The position numbers were made by a program, and so were the translations under genes. The notes below the pieces were generated by a model. It did no database searches and was not told the origin of the DNA. It saw only the letters and a list, made by a program, of their open reading frames with translations. From NCBI GenBank assembly GCA_050084985.1, contig JBITNC010000001.1, forward strand, positions 50,654,001 to 50,718,000: a DNA stretch of 64,000 nt, in the 5' to 3' direction. The stretch comes from Nageia nagi (Eukaryota; Pinophyta). Below, in pieces: positions 10,728 through 21,791 of the stretch (its first letter is position 1; each line of letters starts with the position of its first letter).

Positions 10728-11655
10728 ATTCTTGATCAGTCCTATGAATAAGTGATTTCAGTGAACGTGGCAGTCAGTAAGTGAAAACCAGGATGACTGG
10801 CGCTTATTGGGTGAAAACCACTGACATTGGAAACACAGAAAAAATAATAAGAAAAAAAAAAAAAAAGAGAGAAAAACATATGGTTCAAAAAAAAAATAAT
10901 AAAATAAAATAAAATAATAATAATAATAAAGTGGGTCATCTGCAGGACTTCTGTTCCACTGAAGTTGATAAAGCCTCAGGAGTTACGTGAATCCTGCATT
11001 TGTGGCAAAACTGTGGCTCCGGATTGCGTTTCTCCAGACGTGTTTAGGAGTCGCCAGCTTTTCTCGCCTTACCTTTTGTGCAACGCGCCAGATAGGATCT
11101 TGGATTGACTTTCCATTCCTATTTCCTAGATGGCGCGATTCTCCAGCATTGGTAACAATAACTGAGACACCTACATCATACGTGGCAGCAGCATGGGTAG
11201 ATATGACCCCACATGTGTCTTGTGTCGTTCAATGACCGCGCCGGATTAGTTGGAGGATAGTTGTACTCCTTAATCTGTGTTATTCATCCAAGGCACCGCA
11301 AGTCTATCTATCACATGCCAAACTTCACTTGATGTGTCACGTATCAGCCAGAATACATCGCGTTCACGATGGCAGCAGATGATGGCGTTCGATTCCATGC
11401 GCTTTCTTCAAGGCGTGATCTCAGCATATCCGGCTTAGTCACTTTCACACAAACTATCGAATGTGCATCCGAACCTGTCACATCTGCTAGATATCGCATT
11501 AATGGGTATGTTATTTTAATCATAGTTAGGCAATTAATAGTTTGCATGTTTAAATTTATCAGTTGTGTCCAAAATCCGTCAACCAGCATTCCCGGCCACC
11601 TTTCGAACTCCTGTAACTCCAAGAGCCGAACAATACCAGCAGACTAACAGATGTC
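10728..11655 (+). other. Non-coding spacer between pol and third ORF of Gypsy I
   Basis: It contains a low-complexity A/AATA tract at about 10846-10930. I saw no convincing coding sequence; open stretches on both strands near 11344-11647 lack recognizable motifs. Confidence 0.6.
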
Positions 11656-12377
11656 ATGGGTCCGAAGCGGCGGGAAGAACCCAGTTCCATTGCAGAATTA
11701 GTGCAAAATCAAGCAGTAACAGACATATTTCAGAATGCACGATGGTTGCAGTTTTTCCGTTTATTTCAAGGCCACGAGCCTTGGTTGGTTAAGGAATTCG
11801 CCACACAGTTTGCTGGCGACTCAGTCACCATTCGTGGCCATATAATTCCTATCTCACCCATGGTAATAAGCACGATATCAGGAATTCCAGCGGAAGGGGA
11901 AGTGTTGGTCGCTGGAAAGGAATCCCCTGATGATGTCCTGGATGCTTTCCATGTTCTAGCTGAACCTCGAGCCACAAAAATACGCAGCAAAGGTCGAGAC
12001 AAAGGTATTTATCGAGTCACCTTACCTTCACCATGGAATGAAGTTGCTATTTGGGTGCTTAAATACTTCTTCTGCGAAGGACAGTATGCACAACTTCAGG
12101 GTCATCAATTGCGGCTCTTGGTCCAGCTTCGCCATCCGAGAGATTATACTTATAATATTCCTCAATTCCTGTATGATAGCCTTTTATCTATGGCCACCAA
12201 GTGGTAGGAAACGGGGCAGACAGCTCCTTTAAAACATCATGGTTTGATTACTTTGCTCTGCAGAGAGCATTTTTATAGACATGGAGGAGAATCGGCATGG
12301 AGAACATTTCTAGGACCAGACTCTATCGGTTTACCTCAAAATAGCTTGTATCAGTTAGGAGGTGCTTCATCCGTTGC
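11656..12377 (+). pseudogene. Third ORF of Gypsy I (plant transposon-protein domain), truncated
   Basis: It starts ATG GGT CCG AAG CGG and reads MGPKRREEPSSIAELVQ. The body (WLQFFRLFQGHEPWLVKEF, then FAGDSVTIRGHIIPISP and ISGIPAEGE) resembles the family annotated in plants as putative plant transposon protein (PF20167-like), often encoded 3' of pol in Athila-type elements. An in-frame TAG sits at 12205-12207; the frame then stays open (LLCREHFYRHGGESAWRTF) to the junction at 12378, where it runs into LINE sequence. Function is unknown; in this position it is sometimes called env-like, but I see no signal peptide or membrane segment here. Confidence 0.6.
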
Positions 12378-12864
12378 GGGTATGCGACAATATCCACCAT
12401 GGAGAGACAATGCATTCAACTTCACTTTCAGGATGTTCCATCCAAACTAGGATTGTTCCAGGCCTTGGTCACACCCATAGCCTTGTATGGGATTGAGATT
12501 TGGGGCTCTATCTTGAGAGTTGCGGACTGGACCTCGCTGGAGCGGATCTTGGTCACTTTCCTTTCTTGTTTCATTTGGAGTAAGCGAACAATCCCACATC
12601 TTATCATTCTTGTGGAGTTTGATTGTCAACTCCTCTTGGTGTGGGCCCTTGCTCTCATAGTCCTCTATCTTCGTCCCCTCCAACATTTATCTGCCTGTAG
12701 GGGGGATACAGATAGGCTTCTGATTCGAGCTCTGGCCTTATCAATTGATCTAGCTAGGTAAGGTTGTCATAGATGTTGGTTTGCGGAGATTTAGAAGATG
12801 CTTTAGAGATTTGGTTTTTCTCCAAAGAGATTATCGATACCACCGAAGGACTCATCTAGGACCC
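12378..12864 (+). repeat. Right copy of the 487-bp LINE duplication
   Basis: Partner of 2094-2580 at constant offset 10284. It continues without a break into the rest of LINE-A, so this copy is joined to the native downstream sequence, while the left copy is joined to the native upstream sequence. Confidence 0.95.
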
Positions 12865-13814
12865 AAGTTGAGTCTTTAACCACAATCCGAGAGGTTATAT
12901 ACAAGGCTTTCATTCAGACCTCCTGGGTGTCTCCCCCACGAACATTGACACCCAAGTTGGATCACTATGCACGACACTACCTTCAGATTGATAGAGGTTT
13001 GATCCGGGTACACCTATCTACATCTCCCTCTTGATTGAGGATGTTCCTCAGACAGTTTCAAGTTTGCTCTCAGCAGCTGAGGATTGAGATACACAACCAC
13101 ATAGATCGAGATTTGCAAGTATGCCGCCTTTATTCTCATGAGACCAAGACCGAGGACCACTTCGTCTTTCAATGCTCTGTTTATTATGAGATTCAAGGTC
13201 GATATCATTGCCTCTTCCGAGACTCCAGCAAATCGCTAGCCACATTTCTCCAATACCCAGACCAACGTTGCCTAGCACTCTATTTTTGAGAGGCCTTCCT
13301 CCTTTGGAAATGCCTTCTTAAGCGAGCACAGTGTTCGATCGAGGTCCAACGCATCACATCATTTTTTCGAGCTCCCTCTTCTGAAGGAGCTCGTGGGACA
13401 AACCGAGACAAGCCTACTCAACCACTTCGACGGACCAGGGAACGCATCCAGCGCACTCCGAATACATCGTCAACACGAAAGATCACATCCTTCTTCTCAA
13501 TTGTGGACAATACCACAGACATATCTAGCACAGTTCAACGAGAACCCTCTCCGGTGCAAAGAGTACCACCATACTCTCCCCTCCAAAGAGACCCAGGACA
13601 ACCTCCGTTTGGTGGTTCTAGATGATGTTTCCCTTGCCTTCTAGGGTTGGGACCTCTATGTGATTGTATTTGTTTATATCATTTTTATGCTTTTAAGTTT
13701 GTCTCTAGTTGCTGCCCATCTTGGGTTTTGCTGGCATCATGAGCATGATTGTACTTGACAGTCCCACTAACCACTTTTGGTCATCTGTGTACATTAATAT
13801 ACTTTCTTTCTTTC
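12378..13814 (+). pseudogene. LINE-A copy 1, right part (RT thumb, CCHC C-terminus, 3'UTR and tail)
   Basis: It resumes LINE-A copy 1, repeating 487 bp of the left part. The C-terminal zinc-like module is at 13035-13289 (CRLYSHETKTEDHFVFQC, then YYEIQGRYHCLFRD). The 3'UTR ends with the family stem-loop at 13757-13785 (GACAGTCCCACTAACCACTT, then TTGGTCATC), ACATTAATATAC and a (TTTC)n tail finishing at about 13814. Stops and frameshifts throughout. Confidence 0.85.
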
Positions 13815-13825
13815 TACCCATTTTA

Positions 13826-14455
13826 TCTTTGTTATAGATGATGCATTGTTGTTATTCAAAGTGTAGCTTGTAGTCTTTTTCCAGCATTTGCTCAGTACTC
13901 AAAAAGTTTTATTTCAACTTGATGTATGATGAGTGTTGTCAAAATGGATTTTCCTATCTTTTGTAGCTTCATCTATTCTCCCTAATCTTTTTACATCTAA
14001 AGCCTTATCATTGCCCAATTTTGCTTTATTTTTGTAGTTTTTATCCATTTCTGTAAAAGCATCTCAACTAGTCATGTGATTTGAACCTACACTATCAAGA
14101 AATTATAATTGCATATTCGATTGTCTTTATCAATTTTATTGCATGAAAGAGACATATTACCTTTCTTGGCCTCCTTGTAGACAACCATCTATTAGTTGTT
14201 TATTGTCAAAGCATTGTAGATGATCTCTTATTACCACTTTCCTCTCTACTACTAATAGTCCTTCAACATTGGATGTTACGAGCAATTCAAGTGGCAACTT
14301 TGGGTTCTCCCTCATGATGATCCAACACAATCCTTCCATTTCATTTCAAGGTTTTCTCTCACCGCCATTCTCAATTCCTAAACAGGACCTTTCATGGTGG
14401 TCAATGTTGTACTTGATGGTTCTTCGGATCTGTGCTTTACTCTAGGCTTCTGATA
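13826..14455 (-). pseudogene. Ty1/copia gag-protease relic
   Basis: On the minus strand the region near 14040-14100 reads FLDSVGSNHMTS, then DAFTEMD and KLGNDKALDVKRLGRI. This matches the copia protease and pre-integrase stretch (family form WFLDSGCSNHMT). The active-site glycine is Val here and a stop precedes the block. Upstream, 14157-14339 is open and would be the gag C-terminus, without a clear knuckle. It is bounded by LINE tails on both sides, so only a remnant survives. Confidence 0.6.
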
Positions 14456-14459
14456 GCGC

Positions 14460-14735
14460 TTTGTTTAGCGTTGTGCTCCTTCTCTTTGATGTCTTTTATT
14501 TCTACTTTCTTCACCTTCTCTTAGATGGACCCTCCCCTCTCGCTTTTGTAATTTAGGAGCATGTTTTTGGGCATTTTTTTCTCCCCTTATCCCTTTGTTT
14601 TTTTGAAGTTAGTTTTGTTTATTGAGGTTTTTTACCACTAATTCATCTCTATATCTTTGGTTGTACTTTTAAGTCCCTTTGACCATTTTGGACACCTAAG
14701 GACATTAATATAATTTCTTTCTTTCTTTCTTTGAC
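14460..14735 (+). mobile_element. 5'-truncated LINE-A 3' end
   Basis: It ends with TTGACCATTTTGGACACC, GACATTAATATAATT and four TTTC units (14681-14733), the family tail. Only 3'UTR is present; the left limit is approximate. Such short 3'-anchored copies are normal products of target-primed reverse transcription. Confidence 0.6.
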
Positions 14736-15580
14736 TTTCACATGCATCCAAAGAGTGAGTCAAAATATGCTTCCTTCTTTAGTAAGTTACTCTTTTACAA
14801 AAGATGGAGAATGTGAGGTTCATGAAATTTCAAACAATGTATGTAAAACAAATATGCAAGTGTAACTAGGAAGTAGTAAAGCAAACATTTGGGAGTTGGC
14901 AAGCAAGATGAATTATTGCCATATTACATGTATATATAATAACAGCGGAAAAACCAATATGGACATTAGCAAGATATTGTTGAATATAAAGTATAATTGA
15001 GTAGTGATAAATGTATGTGCTAAATAGTTGATAACATATTACAGAATAAAAAAATAGCTAAGCAACATACCTTATGAGACATTATAATACAGAGAGTATC
15101 AACTAAGATCCTGCACTTCTAACTTTTGTTTATTCTCCCCTCAGAAATATAAAGCTTCTACCAACTGAATTCAATATCTCCAGTATGCTCCTATTTACTA
15201 GATATTGCAATATTTACTCTTCCTTTTAAGTTAATCTCTTTTATTCTAGTTCAATATGGAACCAAAACAGAAACTTTCAAGACATCATTGTAACAAATTA
15301 AAGAGCTACAAGAAAAATGTAACATAATAAAAATCTCGCAGAACCCTAGGGTTACATTTTATTCAGGATTCAACTCTAAAGCCAAGTTAAAACTACAAAT
15401 ACAAACTCCAAACTGCACTCATCATTTCAACTTCTCTGCAACTTATGTCTCCCAGAATCTTCAATTTGTGTAAACAGTTATTGGGGTTGTTCAAGTCCTC
15501 AAATAATATATTGCACATTGATCTTTGATTTTCGTATGCTACTTTTGAACTTTTAAAAAGAACAAAACATGAAACCTTAC
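14736..15580 (-). other. Intron 4 of GC1, donor-proximal part
   Basis: AT-rich sequence without recognizable genes or repeats. The intron begins at the GTAAGG donor (complement of 15575-15580). I searched for the next GC1 exon here and did not find it. Confidence 0.6.
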
Positions 15581-15655
15581 CTGGATTTCAATTCCAGCTT
15601 GTGAAGCTTTCTCAAACAATCTGTTCACACGTTCTCCATCTTCTAACATATGTTC
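15581..15655 (-). CDS. GC1: GC1 exon 4
   Basis: 75 bp, phase 0 at both ends, encoding 25 residues (EHMLEDGERVNRLFEKAS, then QAGIEIQ). The acceptor AG is the complement of 15656-15657, and the exon ends CAG before donor GTAAGG. The peptide fits the segment after the TVTFGANPN motif of plant guanylyl cyclase 1, where homologs read like LVRVDxLFxKA...GI.IQ. It joins exon 3 (ending ETFYK) in frame. Exons for the last third of the protein must lie left of the window. Confidence 0.85.
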
Positions 15656-16261
15656 CTGTTTGTCCATATTGATAGTGAGACTTAAAAAACAAGCTAAACC
15701 CTATAGTTGAGAAGGATCACTCAAGAAGTTCCACTTTCATTCAATTCAAAAATGTATACACAACACAAAAAATATACAATCTAAATAAAGAATACCACCT
15801 TACTACCTAGTGTCAGACAGATCTCATATGAAAGCTTGCAAATAACCATATAAAAATAAAGCTATGAGAACATCAAATGCATGACAGTTTCAGTTTATAA
15901 TAAAGAAAAACTTCTAGAATAAACTGCTTCAAAACAAAAAAAAAAATGACTCAATCTTTTAGATCACACTGCAATCCATCATTAGTATACAATGATGAGA
16001 AGACATGCAAGATCAGGCCCACATAAATAATATGAGTTGGGAAGTCTCGAGAATACTGAATTTAAAACAATGCATTTTATTAAGGTCAAAAACAGGATTT
16101 GAAAGGACACGAACCTTTTACACGTTTGATATGCTGATCAGAAACATGCTAAATTATAAAATAGCTTTGACCATACCTTTTCATAATCAAGAATCACCTA
16201 ACATCAAAGGGTATTTGGTTGTTCTTTTTGAACAGCCTGCATTACAACATGGTGAATATCA
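15656..16261 (-). other. Intron 3 of GC1, acceptor-proximal part
   Basis: Intronic sequence with no further gene seen. An open stretch on the plus strand at 16005-16271 overlaps the end of the LINE-B relic and has no motif of its own. Confidence 0.5.
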
Positions 16262-16826
16262 TCAGGCATGATTCATCTATGATCCAGATTTGCCAAATTA
16301 GCTAGTATATGCTCTATTATCTTCTCAGAGGATGTGTCTCACTTCTACTTCCTAAAAATACTGAAGACATCTCTTAATATCTTCAAAGGTATTACCAAGG
16401 AGCCAATTGGTTTTGTTCTCTCCCTTAAAACAATTAATAATATTCATTGAATCCCCTTCAACTATTAATTTTGAAGCTCCTAAGTTTTTTGCCAATTTGA
16501 GTCCTAATAGAGCTCTCCCTTCTGATTGATGACTAGATGGTTTCCATATGTATTCACATACTACTCCTTTGGATTCTCCTTTCTCATCTCTCAGTATTGC
16601 CCCTGCCCCTGCTTCCCCAGGTTACCTTTGGAAGCACCATCAAAGTTCATCTTTAACCAACCTTCCAGAGGAGGCAGCCATTTCGTGTTGACTCTTAATG
16701 AATTCTTCTCAGTATTCATTATTCTCAATGGCTGCAAGTTCCAGATGCTGCCGATCCTTACTAACTCAACTGATTCTGTTTTAATTTTAAAACTTATAGT
16801 CTTGAGTCCACTGATCCAAATATAGG
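16262..16826 (-). pseudogene. LINE-B RNase H domain
   Basis: The minus strand reads YIWISGLKTISFKIK, then EGWLKMNFDGASKGNLG, the start of the plant LINE RNase H domain (RVT_3 type). Further on, EGDSMNIINCFKGENKTNW carries the third catalytic motif. This is the normal C-terminus of plant L1-type LINEs, directly after the zinc-binding domain found at 18630-19031. The two halves are separated by LINE-A copy 2. Several stops and frameshifts. Confidence 0.75.
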
Positions 16827-18479
16827 CTGCCCCCTTCATGGTAGCCATGTACCCATCCTCCTTTTTGCAAACGATATTATACTACTCTCCCACTCAGCTG
16901 AGGGCCTACAGATTGATTGATGTGTTAGATTCCTTCAGAGCTAGACAGGAATTGGTGGTGAACCTTAGTAAGACTAAGTTTGTGGCCTTCAATGTTTCAA
17001 GGGCCACGCTAGATTAGACCCAAATCACCTTTTGTGATAATACCATTGAGACCACCACTTCCTACAACTACCTGGGAGTGCTCTTTGCGGGGCCCAGGTT
17101 CATGAGGATAGCAGTCCCCCCCTAGAGTCCGTCGAGGTTACACCACAATATCTATCTTAGAGAGACAGTGCATTCAGCTACACTTTTAGGACATTCCATC
17201 CAAGCTACAGCTATTTCAAACTTTAGTTATACCCATAGTTTTTTATGGTATTGAGATTTGGGGACCCATCTTGACAGCAGGGGACTGGACCACAGTGAAG
17301 AAGATATTGGTCAATACGCTATCATGCTCCATTCGAAGCAAGAGGATGATGCCTCACCCTGTCATGCTTGTAGAGTTTGGATGCCAACCTTTCCAAGTGA
17401 GAGCCATCGCCGCCATAGCCATGTACCTCAGTCACCTACACAAATTATCTTGTTGTGGTGATGCTAGGATACCTTCCAAAGCTCTAGCTTCCACGATGGA
17501 CTTAACCGCCTAGGGTTGTCGTCGATGTTGGTTTGCGAAGGTTAACAAGTCCCTTCAAAGATTCGGTTTCTCTCCTAACAAGTTACCCATGCCTTTGAGA
17601 GATTCAACTAGCCCCTTGGTTGATTCCTTGACTACGATTTATGAGACGATATACAAAGCCTTCATTTAGCATATTTGGAACTCACAAGATCAACCTTTGT
17701 CACCCAAGTTAGCACCTTATTCTCAACAGTACCTTCAGATTGACCGTGGAGTGTTCTCCCCTCCTTGTTACATCAACCTGCATCTTTCCCTCAAATTGAG
17801 GATGTTCCTAGGACAGTTTCAAGTTTGCTCCCATCAGTTAAGGATCAAGACAAAACACCACTTAGTTTGGGACCTGCAAGTTTGTCGCCTTTGCTAGGAA
17901 GATACCATTGTCTCTTCAGAGACACATAGATCATTGTCCACATTCTTTCAGTACCCCAATGAGCAAAGCTTAGCTCTTTATCTTTGATAGACCTTCCTTC
18001 TTTGAAAGCATCTTATGTCCAACACTCAACATTCGACATGCCACCATCGCATCACATCCTTTTTCGAGCTTCTGCCCCTAAGAGGGGACATAGGAGATGG
18101 TGTGTCGATCGTCATCTCTCTACATGTCGTACTAGGAGGCCTCTCTAAGACCCACTAGCCCCTTGAGTAGTCAACATATCACATCATTCTTCCCCTCCAG
18201 TAGCACTACCACGGATATGGATCTTAGCAACTAGCATACTCATTAGAGTAGGACCAAGATGACACTTAGTGGGTCATGTTTACTTTTAGATTGTTAGCTT
18301 ATTTAGGGTTTAGATCATCCTTTTATAGATATTTTTGCACTCGACTCTCTTATTATTTTATGTTTTCTTAAGTAAGAACCCTTTAGGTACTTTGCTGGTG
18401 AGTGGATCATGATTGTACTTGACAGTCACATTGAACGCTTTCGGTCACCCAAGGACATTAATATACTTTCTTTCTTTCT
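16827..18479 (+). pseudogene. LINE-A copy 2, inserted into LINE-B
   Basis: 5'-truncated copy that begins inside the RT palm: the first bases correspond to the stretch just before the catalytic box (LFANDI). It runs through the thumb (17271-17513), the C-terminal module (near 17700-17900, with a deletion in the CCHC block) and the 3'UTR. It ends with the stem-loop region GACAGTCACATTGAACGCTT, TCGGTCACCC, ACATTAATATAC and (TTTC)n at 18421-18479. The 5' truncation and complete 3' tail are typical of target-primed integration. No clear target duplication could be read. Confidence 0.82.
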
Positions 18480-19290
18480 CCTATTGCCTGTTTAATCAAC
18501 ATAATGATTCTTTTTTGGTTTTGGAATATTCTCCTATTCCTTTCTTTCCATTTAACCAAGTATATTGAAAAGGAATCAGACTCCAAATACTATTAATTCT
18601 TGGACTATTAAAAGGATTTGCTCACTGCTCTATCCATCTAAGAATAGTATTTTCCAATTTGGTAATACCCAGTTAATACCTTCCATATTCATGGTTGATT
18701 GAAGTACCTCCATAGAAAATTCACTCTCCATGAAAATATGGTATACATCACCCTGCTTCTCACACAAACATCTATTTGGTATTTGGAAACCTCTCTTCTG
18801 CAAATTATCAATAGTAAGTACCTTGTTTTGCACAACTGTCCAAAGGAAAACCTTTTGCTTTGGGATAGCTTTTGAAACCCAAATTTTATTCCATGGAAAT
18901 CCATTTTTTGTGGACTTTTCAATTAGATCATGAGCTGTTTTAACCATGAAATTCCCACTCTTAGTATTCCCCCAACAAACTGAATTTTGCTGCTGTTCCA
19001 AGCTAATATAAAAGGCTTTGAGTTTTAACATTAATTATTCTAGTACCTCTTTATGGTCCTGTACTCATTATAAATCTTCCATTTCCATATTTTCCATATA
19101 GTAATGAAGATGTATCTCATATCTCATTTCTAGATCATACTTCAAAGAATTCAACCCATCAATGGAAGCTAAAGCAATTTTCTAACCAGGCATCTTCTCA
19201 AAATTTAACTTATCTTCCTCTACCCAATTTCCACTGTACTCCTGCCCTGACTACATTTCTTGCTGCTGATATGTTATTCCATATGGCAAC
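18480..19290 (-). pseudogene. LINE-B zinc-binding (zf-RVT) region
   Basis: Open on the minus strand at 18630-19031: NSVCWGNTKSGNFMVKTAHD, then IPKQKVFLWTVVQNKVLT, DNLQKRGFQIPNRCLCEK and VYHIF, the zf-RVT domain (PF13966-like) of plant LINEs. Upstream to about 19290, decayed text VRAGVQWKLGRGR and EDAWLE matches the preceding segment of such proteins. Downstream, NGKKGIG/NRRIFQN-type text leads to the LINE-A insertion point. It is the 5' half of the RNase H relic at 16262-16826. Confidence 0.75.
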
Positions 19291-20202
19291 ATTGTTTTAC
19301 ATTTAACTTACAATGATAGAAAACCATGGGTACTCATAGGAACTTAAACAAATCATTAAATATTAATTTAAACCAAGTATATTAATGATTTGTATTTAAT
19401 TACATAGAGAATGTAAAATTGTAATCAATGTGCCCAAAGCAATTAATTTGGAGCAGTCCTAACAATATCATAATGTGGTGTCCATGAATGACTGAGCTCC
19501 ATTTCATCATCCCTGTTAATGTTATTTGGATGTTTTTCGATTTCAATCACTTGTCTGATCTTCCTTTTTAAGCAATATTCCTCTTCAGCAATAAGTTCAG
19601 TGTTCTCAATACAGAAAAAGGTGGTTGCTTTCCACTGCATGATCTGCTAACACTGGTTACCATGTCCAGTTATTCTTGTATGCTACTTAATGTGTGTATG
19701 GAATCTGGATTGATTTTCACTAGGCACTGTAAGTTTATTGAATCTGTCAATTTATCTCACATGTTTGCAATGAACAGTCAGAGTAAGGTTATACCTCCCC
19801 AGGTACCACCCCCAATTCTGCTATAAAACCTTACCACATTGTTCTGTTCTTCCATGTGAGTATCAAGATTTCTTGAACATTGTTACTTCTCTCAGGGTCT
19901 TTGTCAGAAACACTTCTACAATTGTCAATGACAGTACGACCTTCATCTAGAGACATCACATTGCATACATATGTTTTTACCAAACAACAGAAGTTGCCTA
20001 CCCATGTTAAATTACTTTATCCACATACAAAAGTGCAAGCCCTAACTAATCTCAAAATAGTCCATTAATGTTAGCTAAACAAATTTGTAACTCTCTGAAA
20101 GATAGTCTTAATTACTAGGGCTTATAGATAAACAAATTTCTATGGATTTAACTGGAAATTCACATACATTGAAGCTACTAACCCTTCTCACCCTCGAGTG
20201 AG
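19291..20202. other. Intronic stretch without recognized features
   Basis: Unremarkable AT-rich sequence in intron 3. Short open stretches (for example 19443-19640 minus and 19880-20068 plus) have no motif support. Confidence 0.5.
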
Positions 20203-20500
20203 TCTATATTTTCTATGATGCAAGAAAAGACTTACTATAAATAGGTGGGATAAACCACAAATTGGTTCTTTTGATGTATTTTGATCTTCTACGAAATTGT
20301 GGCCATGTAATAACCTTTTGTAGCTACAAAACCAAATGAAGCAATTAGAGTCTATACATTTTCTATGATGCAAGAAAAGACTTACTACAAATAGATGGGA
20401 TAGTCCACAAATCGGTTCTTTTGATGTATTTTGATCTTCTATGAAATTGTGGCCATGTAATAACCTTTTGTAGCTACAAAACCAAGTGAAGCAATTATAG
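20203..20500. repeat. 148-bp tandem duplication
   Basis: Two units, 20203-20350 and 20351-20500, are nearly identical over their length (both contain GATGCAAGAAAAGACTTACT and TTGTGGCCATGTAATAACC). The minus strand is open across both copies, but I assign no coding role. Confidence 0.93.
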
Positions 20501-21002
20501 TCCACAGAATCCACGCTCTACAAATTCATCTTTGAACTACAAAACCAAAGCTCTACAGAGAACCAATGTTCGATGGGACATGTTCTGTAGCAATGGAACC
20601 AAAGCTTTATTCCAGAGCCATGAGTTTGGCAATCTACAGAATCATATCTTATGCTCTGAAAATGATTCAGGTATTCAATGTACACAATTGGGGAATCAAT
20701 TTAGACTGGGACAAGAAATGATTCAGGTGGTCAACAACTACGCTAATTAAAGAGAACATTGAACAACATTCATGTGAAGCTACCAGCAAGATTAACAAAC
20801 AAAGGAATCTTCCATGCTGGATTTCTATTTACCATTGTAACAAAAGACAGTACTTTCCTAAATATATAATTTCATCTTCTAGACAGAATTGTGATTTGTT
20901 AAGAGTCTTGTGAAAACCCTTTTTACTGCAGAGATCAAAAATAGATTTCTATTGTAACTAGTTCTTGTTTTTACCAGTTAATGTTAATACAGTTTCGGTC
21001 GT

Positions 21003-21230
21003 ATTCTCCTGCGCCCCCATGCGAATCCACACTTGAGCTCCCATGTGTGCTCCACACTGGTGCCCTCGTGCAACCATGACCACCACACTGGAACCCCAAA
21101 GCAACCCCCACACTGCTGTCCTCGCACAACCCCCACACAGCCCATGCATTGGAGCCCCCATGCGATCCCCACACTCGTGCCCCCATGCAAACCCCACACC
21201 ACAACTTTAGAGCCCCAACGTGACTGCAAT
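21003..21230. repeat. GC-rich degenerate minisatellite
   Basis: Repeating C-rich units of the kind CCACACTGGTGCCCCCATGC, spaced about 25-35 bp. They leave three open frames on the minus strand rich in Trp, Gly and Val. These are composition artefacts. The flanks 20501-21002 and 21231-21365 show nothing recognizable. Confidence 0.7.
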
Positions 21231-21365
21231 TACCCCACTTCCACCAGCATGATGCAATCCGCAGCATCCTCCACCATCATCGCAACTGCAACTCTTGCAC
21301 CATTGTGTTTGCAACTCTTGCTTCCACCACCGTGGCTAGCTACACCTTCGTAGCCAACATCCACA

Positions 21366-21791
21366 ATGCCACAACTGCAAAGCTTCCTCCATCAAAAGTT
21401 GAACTCCACCCTGACTGTGATCACTTATGCTCCAAACTATGTCAATGACTTCATGATGTTGGTTTCTCCAGCCCGCGTCTATGCCCAAGGTGCTCGCATA
21501 TTCTCTTTAATCAACTTCACGATCTGCATCAACTCCAAGCACAACCGCAAGTCTTGTTGTGCCCGCACAACACACCAAAAATGCATGATTTTGAGGACCT
21601 TGTTTTTGCAAATTTGGAGACCTGATTTGGATAAGACAATGAAGGGAATCAACTTGGATGACAAAGAATTGATCATGAGTGTTCTAAAAGAGATGTTACT
21701 GCCAAAGACAGTGCACAAAGGTTATTCACGAGACGAAGTGAGACAATTCAATGTGCCAAACTATCAATCTTGGAGCTTTCAGGATTCCTAA
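21366..21791 (+). CDS. Hypothetical ORF, 141 codons
   Basis: Open from ATG 21366 to a stop at 21789-21791. The first half is low in information; the second half (LDKTMKGINLDDKELIMSVL, then YSRDEVRQFNVPNYQSW) looks like real protein text but I do not recognize it. It lies directly upstream of the element C palindrome array and could be the 3' end of that element's internal region. It may equally be chance. Confidence 0.25.
   Translation: MPQLQSFLHQKLNSTLTVITYAPNYVNDFMMLVSPARVYAQGARIFSLINFTICINSKHNRKSCCARTTHQKCMILRTLFLQIWRPDLDKTMKGINLDDKELIMSVLKEMLLPKTVHKGYSRDEVRQFNVPNYQSWSFQDS

Larger units (their letters stand above)
2584..12377 (+). mobile_element. Gypsy I: 3'-truncated Athila-like Ty3/gypsy retrotransposon
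   Basis: Order: 5' LTR (2584-4367), PBS (4371-4388), gag-protease-RT-RNase H-integrase in one frame (4581-10727), spacer, third ORF (11656 onward). The protease box DLGAA, the tRNA-Asp PBS and a 3' ORF after integrase fit the Athila/Tat side of plant Ty3/gypsy. No second LTR exists: the internal region runs straight into LINE sequence at 12378. It is inserted in LINE-A copy 1, inside intron 4 of the host gene and antisense to it. Gag-pol has only two nonsense codons, so it is far younger than Gypsy II at 58000. Confidence 0.92.

Noticed and set aside
10728-12377. 3' LTR of Gypsy I
   Set aside because: Searched for the LTR start TGATGAGTCTCA, the palindromic repeats and the AATAAA context; none occur before the LINE junction at 12378.
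14736-15574. GC1 exon 5
   Set aside because: Looked for the expected sequence after GIEIQ on the minus strand. A short candidate near 15070-15110 with a GT context does not translate to family-like text.
20958-21353. Overlapping ORFs rich in Trp/Gly/Val or Thr/Pro
   Set aside because: By-products of a C-rich minisatellite; all frames look repetitive.
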